Source: Scatosoma sp964459515
GTDB taxonomy: Bacteria; Bacillota; Clostridia; Christensenellales; Borkfalkiaceae
DNA length: 25,308 nt
Direction of reading: 5' to 3'
Assembly (NCBI GenBank): GCA_964459515.1
Contig: CAYWML010000014.1
Span: 1 to 25,308 of the forward strand
A program made the position numbers and the translations under genes. The stretch's first letter is position 1. Every line of letters starts with the position of its first letter. Below the pieces are notes generated by a model. That model saw only the letters and a program-made list of their open reading frames with translations, searched no databases and had not been told where the DNA came from. Positions 20,635-25,308 of this stretch are shown piece by piece.

Positions 20635-21885
20635 ATGCGAAGATTCGGAAAAAGCATTTGCGGCGCACTCGCGCTGTGCGCCGCATTTACGGCGTCGGGC
20701 TGTAAAGGAAAAGACGGCGCGGAAATAAAACTTACCGTTTGGACGTCGGAGGCGGATCGCGCGTTTGCGCAGTCGGTCGCGGAAGCGTTCCAAGCGGAAC
20801 GGACGGATAAAAAGTATCGGTTTGTCATCGACGCGCAAGGGGAAAACGACGTGGCGACGCGCGTTTTGAACGACGTGGAAAACGCCGCGGACGTGTATTC
20901 GTGTTTAAGCGATCAGTTGCCGAAACTCATCAACGGCGACGCTTTGGCTCGCGTTGCGGGAGAGCGACTTCGGCGCGTTGAAGACGCCAACTCGGAGGAA
21001 TCCATGGACGCCGTTACGGAAACGGTGAACGGGGAAACGGGCGTATATGGTATGCCGTATACCGACAATACTTTTTTTCTGTATTACGATAGCGCGGCGT
21101 TGAGCGCGGAGGACGTGCAAAGCATAGACGGCATTTTGGCAAAATGTTCGGCAAAACGGCAATTTGCCTTTCCGATGACGGACGGTTGGTATACGACGGC
21201 GTTCTTTTTCGGAAAATCGCTCGGCTATACGGTGCGCTACGACGAAAATTTGGCGGAAACGTTTATTTCCTGCGATTTCGGCGGCGAAACGGGACAAAGC
21301 GTCGCTTCGGCAATGTGGGCGTACGTACGCGACGAACGCTATAAAGCCGACGCCGACGATTCTAAGATTGTGGCAGGATTTAACGACGGATCGATTATTG
21401 CCGCCGTTTCGGGAATATGGAATCGGAGCGCGATAGAAAAATATCTCGGAAAAAATTTTGCCGCGGCAAAGTTGCCGACGTATAGTTATACGGAGGGCGG
21501 TTCGACGGAGCAAGTGCAGCTCGTTTCTTTTGCCGGTTATAAGCTGATGGGCGTCAATAATTATTCGGCGAATAAAACGGACGCGTTGGATTTTGCGGAG
21601 TTTTACACGAATCGAGAAAACCAAGTCAAACATTTCGAGGCGCGCGGATACGTGCCGACGGATACGAAAGCGAGAAAGGACGAGCGCGTAGCTTCGGATG
21701 TTTGCGCGCAAGCAATCACGGCGCAACTCGCATATAGCAAAACGCAAAAGCGCGTGCCGTCCACGTTGTGGCTTCCCATGGAGGGCTTGGGCGCGGCAAT
21801 GATTACGGGTGCGCAAACGGGTGCGTTCGACTTACGCGGACAGCTTACGGCGTGCGTGTCAGCCATCGAAAAATCGGAAAAGTAA
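20635..21885 (+). CDS. Sugar ABC transporter substrate-binding lipoprotein (MalE-like)
   Basis: A 416-residue extracellular solute-binding protein (family 1). Signal peptide MRRFGKSICGALALCAAF with lipobox TASGC; Cys23 is the lipidated residue. The mature part starts with a linker and LTVWTSEAD, typical of this cluster; GVYGMPYTDNTFFLYYD and AAVSGIWNRSAIEKYLG are conserved hinge and ligand-site regions. Start at ATG 20635 is set by GGAGGTGG; the longer TTG frame is rejected. It is followed by two MalF/MalG-type permeases; malQ upstream and the large MalF N-terminal part point to maltodextrins as substrate, inferred. Confidence 0.92.
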   Translation: MRRFGKSICGALALCAAFTASGCKGKDGAEIKLTVWTSEADRAFAQSVAEAFQAERTDKKYRFVIDAQGENDVATRVLNDVENAADVYSCLSDQLPKLINGDALARVAGERLRRVEDANSEESMDAVTETVNGETGVYGMPYTDNTFFLYYDSAALSAEDVQSIDGILAKCSAKRQFAFPMTDGWYTTAFFFGKSLGYTVRYDENLAETFISCDFGGETGQSVASAMWAYVRDERYKADADDSKIVAGFNDGSIIAAVSGIWNRSAIEKYLGKNFAAAKLPTYSYTEGGSTEQVQLVSFAGYKLMGVNNYSANKTDALDFAEFYTNRENQVKHFEARGYVPTDTKARKDERVASDVCAQAITAQLAYSKTQKRVPSTLWLPMEGLGAAMITGAQTGAFDLRGQLTACVSAIEKSEK

Positions 21886-21911
21886 ACCGACGTTCGGAGG
21901 GGAAGAGGAAT

Positions 21912-23303
21912 ATGCGAGAAAAACAATCGAAAAAAACGAACGGTCGTATCGGGCTGTTTCGGGCATGGAAGGACGGTTCGGCGTATACTCGAATTTCCTT
22001 TGTCGTTTCGGGCTTCGGGCAGATTGCGCGCGGCCAGATTGCGAAAGGCGCGTGCTATATGGCGTTGCAGCTTCTCTATATGCTGTTTTTGATATTTTTC
22101 GGCGGCGGCTATATGCTTCGGTTGTTTTCTGGAAAGCTGGGGACGCGCGTTTCGGGGGAGTATTGGAACGAAACGCTGCAAATTTTCGAGAAAGTGAAAG
22201 GCGACAATAGCTTCCTCATTTTATTGTACGGCGTAGTGAGCGTGGTTTTGACGTTGCTCTTCATAATCTCGTGGCGCAATAACGTATGCGGAAGCTATGC
22301 GAACGATTTGCGCCTGCGTGAGGGAAGAACGCTAAACGATTTTCGTGCGGATTTGCGCGTGTTGTTCAACGAGAAATTTTATATCGCGTTGCTTGCGCTT
22401 CCCTTCGTCGGATTGCTGATTTTTACGGTGATGCCGTTGATTTTTATGATTTTGTTGGCGTTTACCAATTACGATTACGCGCATATGCCGCCGGGGAAGC
22501 TGTTCGGCTGGGTTGGGTTGTCGAATTTTCGTTTGTTGTTTTCTACGGGCGGCGCGGGCTTTGCGGCGGTATTTTTACGCGTGCTGCTTTGGACGTTCGT
22601 TTGGGCGTTTTTCGCGACGTTCAGCAATTATTTTTTCGGTCTGCTTTTGGCGTTGCTTATCCATAAAAAGGGTATACGCTTAAAAGGTTTTTGGCGTACG
22701 CTGTTCGTGACGGCGATTGCCGTTCCGCAATTCGTCACCCTGCTTCTAATGCAGAAAATTTTGGACGGCGACGGCATACTCAATAAAATCTTAGGGACGA
22801 ATATACTATGGCTTGCCGACCAACGATATTTTGCTTTATTGCCGCGGATGACGATCATTCTCGTGAATATTTGGATCGGTGTTCCGTACACTTTGTTGCT
22901 TTGCACGGGGATTTTAATGAATTTGCCGACAGATTGCTACGAAGCGGCTCGGATAGACGGCGCAAGCGGCTTGCGGATCTTTTTCGACATCACGTTGCCG
23001 TATATGTTGCACGTCACGACACCGTATCTGATTACGCAATTCGTAGGAAATCTTAATAATTTCAACGTGATTTGGTTGCTTACGGGCGGCGGACCTGTCG
23101 ATAATTTGCATTACGGCGGCGGCTCGCAGGCGCAAGCGACGGACTTGCTCGTAACTTGGCTGTACCGCTTGACGACCGACCAAAATCCGAAATATAACGT
23201 TGCTTCCGTAATCGGCGTGGTAATTTTCGCGCTTAGCGCGATATTGTCGCTGATAACGTACAACCGCACGTCGGCGGCGCGAAGCGAGGAGGCGTTTCAA
23301 TGA
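21912..23303 (+). CDS. malF: Sugar ABC transporter permease, MalF type
   Basis: A 463-residue inner-membrane permease with an N-terminal extension of about 155 residues holding two hydrophobic segments (about 45-65 and 101-120), as in MalF-like maltodextrin permeases. The core has six helices; the ATPase-contact EAA loop is EAARIDGASGLRIFFDITLP, at 344-363. The cytoplasmic N-terminus is basic (REKQSKKTNGR). Start at ATG 21912, with GGGGAAGAGG just upstream; 26 bases after the binding protein. Overlaps the next gene by four bases (ATGA). Confidence 0.92.
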   Translation: MREKQSKKTNGRIGLFRAWKDGSAYTRISFVVSGFGQIARGQIAKGACYMALQLLYMLFLIFFGGGYMLRLFSGKLGTRVSGEYWNETLQIFEKVKGDNSFLILLYGVVSVVLTLLFIISWRNNVCGSYANDLRLREGRTLNDFRADLRVLFNEKFYIALLALPFVGLLIFTVMPLIFMILLAFTNYDYAHMPPGKLFGWVGLSNFRLLFSTGGAGFAAVFLRVLLWTFVWAFFATFSNYFFGLLLALLIHKKGIRLKGFWRTLFVTAIAVPQFVTLLLMQKILDGDGILNKILGTNILWLADQRYFALLPRMTIILVNIWIGVPYTLLLCTGILMNLPTDCYEAARIDGASGLRIFFDITLPYMLHVTTPYLITQFVGNLNNFNVIWLLTGGGPVDNLHYGGGSQAQATDLLVTWLYRLTTDQNPKYNVASVIGVVIFALSAILSLITYNRTSAARSEEAFQ

Positions 23304-24160
23304 AAGGCGGAATTATGCGTATCGGGCGCGGAATGTCCGACGCGGCGGCGTACGTCGCGTTGGCGTTGCTCGCTTTTATCTGGGTGTTGCCGATTTTCTA
23401 TTTGTTATATACGGCGTTTCGCGTAACGCCGTCCACGGGAATTATCAACACGCTGTTCCCGAGCGATTTGCAACTCGGTTTTGCGAATTTTAAAAAACTA
23501 TTTTCCGAAACGCTGTTTGCGCGCTGGCTGTGGAATACGGTTCGGGTGGCGGCTTGTTCCTGTCTGCTTACGACGTTGTTCGTGCTTATGGTGAGTTATG
23601 CACTGTCGAGAATGCGCTTTAAGTATCGGAAAACAATTGTCAACGTTTTGCTCGTTTTGGGAATGTTTCCGGGGTTTATGAGCATGATTGCCGTATATTT
23701 CATCTTGAAAGCGATGGGCTTGACGAATTCGCTCGTCGCGCTCGTCATGGTATATTCGGGCAGCGCGGCGTTGTCGTACTACGTATGCAAAGGCTTTTTT
23801 GATACGATTCCGATGGCAATGGAGGAAGCGGCGATTTTGGAGGGCGCAAGCCGCCCCGTCATCTTTTTCAAAATTATTTTGCCTATGGCAAAACCGATTA
23901 TCGTCTATACGGTGCTTACCTCTTTTATTGCGCCGTGGTGTGATTTTATCTTCGTCAATACGATTATCGGCGATCGAGAAAAATACACCGTTTCCTTGGG
24001 ACTTTACAAAATGATCAACGGGGAAAAGAGCGGATTTAACGACAATTTTACCGTTTTTTGTGCAGGTGCGTGCGTAGTGGGCGGCATAATCACGACGTTG
24101 TTTATGAGTATGCAACGCTATTACGTCGATGGGGTGACGAGCGGCGCGGTAAAGGGTTAA
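23300..24160 (+). CDS. malG: Sugar ABC transporter permease, MalG type
   Basis: A 286-residue permease with six hydrophobic helices and the EAA loop EEAAILEGASRPVIFFKI (175-192) followed by ILPMAKP. It partners the preceding MalF-like protein as a heterodimer. Start codon overlaps the malF stop (ATGA), with AGGAGG (23287-23292) inside the end of malF, so translation is coupled. No ATPase gene follows; a shared MsmX/MalK-type ATPase encoded elsewhere is usual for such Firmicutes importers and is assumed here. Confidence 0.94.
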   Translation: MKGGIMRIGRGMSDAAAYVALALLAFIWVLPIFYLLYTAFRVTPSTGIINTLFPSDLQLGFANFKKLFSETLFARWLWNTVRVAACSCLLTTLFVLMVSYALSRMRFKYRKTIVNVLLVLGMFPGFMSMIAVYFILKAMGLTNSLVALVMVYSGSAALSYYVCKGFFDTIPMAMEEAAILEGASRPVIFFKIILPMAKPIIVYTVLTSFIAPWCDFIFVNTIIGDREKYTVSLGLYKMINGEKSGFNDNFTVFCAGACVVGGIITTLFMSMQRYYVDGVTSGAVKG

Positions 24161-24168
24161 GCGTGAAG

Positions 24169-24202
24169 AATATAGGCAGCCGTTAAAACGGCTGCCTATA
24201 TT
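24169..24202. terminator. Bidirectional terminator between malG and the NitT/TauT permease
   Basis: AATATAGGCAGCCGTT (24169-24184) is a perfect 16-base inverted repeat of 24187-24202, with T-runs on the plus side (24201-24210) and A-rich sequence on the other. It serves both convergent genes and overlaps the stop codon of the minus-strand permease. Confidence 0.88.
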
Positions 24203-25013
24203 ATATTTTTCTGTTTTTGATGACGAGCGTTTCCAAGAGCGCGACGACGGCGTACATGGCGGCGGCGAGTATGCAAAGGATAAACACCGCGCTCATTACG
24301 AGGTCGAGCTTAAACACTTGCCCGCCGTATACGATCAAATAGCCGATACCGGCTTTGGAAACGATATATTCGCCCATAATCGAGCCGATCCACGCCATGC
24401 CGACGTTGATTTTCAGCATAGAGATAAAGCTCGGCAACGACGAGGGAATTACGAGTTTTCGTAAAATTTGCAGTTTGCTCGCGCCCATCGATTTTAATAA
24501 GAGGATTTTGTTTGCGTCGGTGGCGGTAAAGCCGCTCAGCATATTCAAAATCGCTACGATCAAGCCGATGAGGACGGTCATGAATACGATTGCTTTCGCA
24601 CCTGTGCCGCACCAAATGATAATCAGCGGCCCTAACGCGATTTTCGGCAGGGCGTTTAATACTACGAAATAGGGTTCTAAAACGCGCCTTGTCGTTTCGC
24701 TCCACCAAAGGAGAAGCGCGGCGGAATAGCCGAGTGCGACGGCGATTAGAAATCCTGCGATCGTTTCGAGCAGAGTGGTTTTCAGGTGTAAGAACAAGCT
24801 TCCGCTTTCGTACAGGTCTTGTAATGCGGCGATAATGCGGCTCGGGGAACTCGTGATAAAGGGGTTGATCCATTCGAAGTAAGCGGAAAGTTCCCACAAG
24901 GTTAAAATAAGCAGTAAAATCGACGCGCGCATAGCGGTTACGAAAATGTTTTTTCTTTGTACGCCTCTAAGATACGCGATATGTTCTTTCGAGTAGGTTT
25001 GTATGTTTTTCAT
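24201..25013 (-). CDS. NitT/TauT-type ABC transporter permease
   Basis: A 270-residue BPD-family permease of the SsuC/TauC/NrtB class with about six helices. The ATPase-contact loop is LLKSMGASKLQILRKLVIPSS, and WIGSIMGEYIVSKAGIGYLI is the class's conserved C-terminal motif. Start at 25013 (MKNIQTY) is set by AAGGAG eight bases upstream; the longer frame lacks such a site. Substrate unknown: nitrate, sulfonates, thiamine precursors and others use this class. No ATPase or binding protein is in the window; they would lie upstream (rightwards), but the next gene there is of foreign composition. Confidence 0.9.
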   Translation of the reverse strand: MKNIQTYSKEHIAYLRGVQRKNIFVTAMRASILLLILTLWELSAYFEWINPFITSSPSRIIAALQDLYESGSLFLHLKTTLLETIAGFLIAVALGYSAALLLWWSETTRRVLEPYFVVLNALPKIALGPLIIIWCGTGAKAIVFMTVLIGLIVAILNMLSGFTATDANKILLLKSMGASKLQILRKLVIPSSLPSFISMLKINVGMAWIGSIMGEYIVSKAGIGYLIVYGGQVFKLDLVMSAVFILCILAAAMYAVVALLETLVIKNRKI

Positions 25014-25058
25014 GCGTTCAGCTCCTTCCAAAGTACTTCGAACCATTTTGAAAATTCT

Positions 25059-25308
25059 TTATTTTACACTTATATATGATCTACTTTGAAAAAATGATTC
25101 CGTACCATCTGCTGCTATGTGATACTCTTTTACAGAGTAATAATATATTGTAAAACCTTCTGTATCATAAACTAAGTTTTCTACATTTGTTTTATTTGCT
25201 GTAAAGTATCTTATATCACTTTTTGGTAATGAACTATCTGTTTTTACTGTTACATTTGTGTATCCAAATTCTTTTATACACTCATCTATTAAAGTTTTTA
25301 ATTTTGCC
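25059..25308 (-). CDS. C-terminal fragment of an AT-rich gene, unknown function
   Basis: An open frame of 83 codons entering from the right edge and ending at TAA (25059-25061); the start is outside. It reads AKLKTLIDECIKEFGY, then TNVTVKTDSSLPKSD, GFTIYYYSVKEYHIAADG and ends SRSYISVK. No family recognised; alternating hydrophobic and polar residues suggest beta structure. Codon use is strongly AT-biased (AAA, ATA, AGA, TTA), and bases 25081-25308 have 61 G/C of 228 (27%), unlike the rest of the window. It lies 45 bases upstream of the permease start, same direction. Either transferred DNA or an assembly join. Confidence 0.6.
   Translation of the reverse strand, partial: AKLKTLIDECIKEFGYTNVTVKTDSSLPKSDIRYFTANKTNVENLVYDTEGFTIYYYSVKEYHIAADGTESFFQSRSYISVK

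Overview
The window looks like chromosomal DNA of an anaerobic, spore-forming Gram-positive bacterium of the class Clostridia. The evidence is the yabP-yabQ-divIC sporulation/division cluster, strong Gram-positive-type Shine-Dalgarno sites, sigma-A promoters (TTGACA or TTGCAW, 17-18 bp, TATAAT), a perfectly symmetric Firmicutes-type LexA box, and a Re-citrate-synthase-like gene leading an aconitase/isocitrate dehydrogenase operon. Lineage below class is not visible; an uncultured gut Clostridia related to Christensenellales is a guess. One complete tRNA gene was found; there is no rRNA, CRISPR array, transposase or prophage.

Layout. 1-1213: C-terminal part of a large repetitive, coiled-coil, membrane-anchored surface protein, then a terminator. 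1408-2166 (minus): a formate/nitrite-family channel with its own promoter. 2217-2376: tRNA-Ala(CGC) as a complete unit of promoter, gene and terminator. 2463-3684: a YqhD-like iron alcohol dehydrogenase, convergent with a LysR-type regulator (3754-4700, minus). 4783-7302: operon of yggS (PLP homeostasis), a membrane-anchored YiiX-like papain-fold hydrolase and a short-chain dehydrogenase. 7354-11951: operon for the oxidative half of the TCA cycle, probably Re-citrate synthase, aconitase and isocitrate dehydrogenase, giving 2-oxoglutarate for glutamate. 11988-12315: a small Cys/Gly-rich protein behind a structured leader, closed by a clean terminator. 12392-13649: a YihY/BrkB membrane protein and a small exported orphan. 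13721-15091: a RecD/Dda-like helicase behind a LexA box. 15102-15991: a TtcA-type tRNA thiolase. 16034-20517: yabP, yabQ, divIC, a Ppx/GppA phosphatase, an M50-like membrane protease and malQ. 20514-24202: a lipoprotein plus two permeases of a maltodextrin-type ABC importer without its own ATPase. 24201-25013 (minus): a NitT/TauT-type permease. 25059-25308 (minus): the end of a strikingly AT-rich gene (27% GC over the last 228 bases).

How the genes fit together: formate export, an alcohol dehydrogenase and an anabolic half-TCA branch fit a fermentative metabolism. malQ and the sugar importer fit alpha-glucan oligosaccharide use. YabP/YabQ/DivIC serve spore cortex formation and division. The most interesting items are the Cys/Gly-rich gene with its 34-nt leader hairpin, the putative SOS control of the Dda-like helicase, the half-TCA operon, the M50-like protein in the division/sporulation operon, and the compositional break at the right edge.
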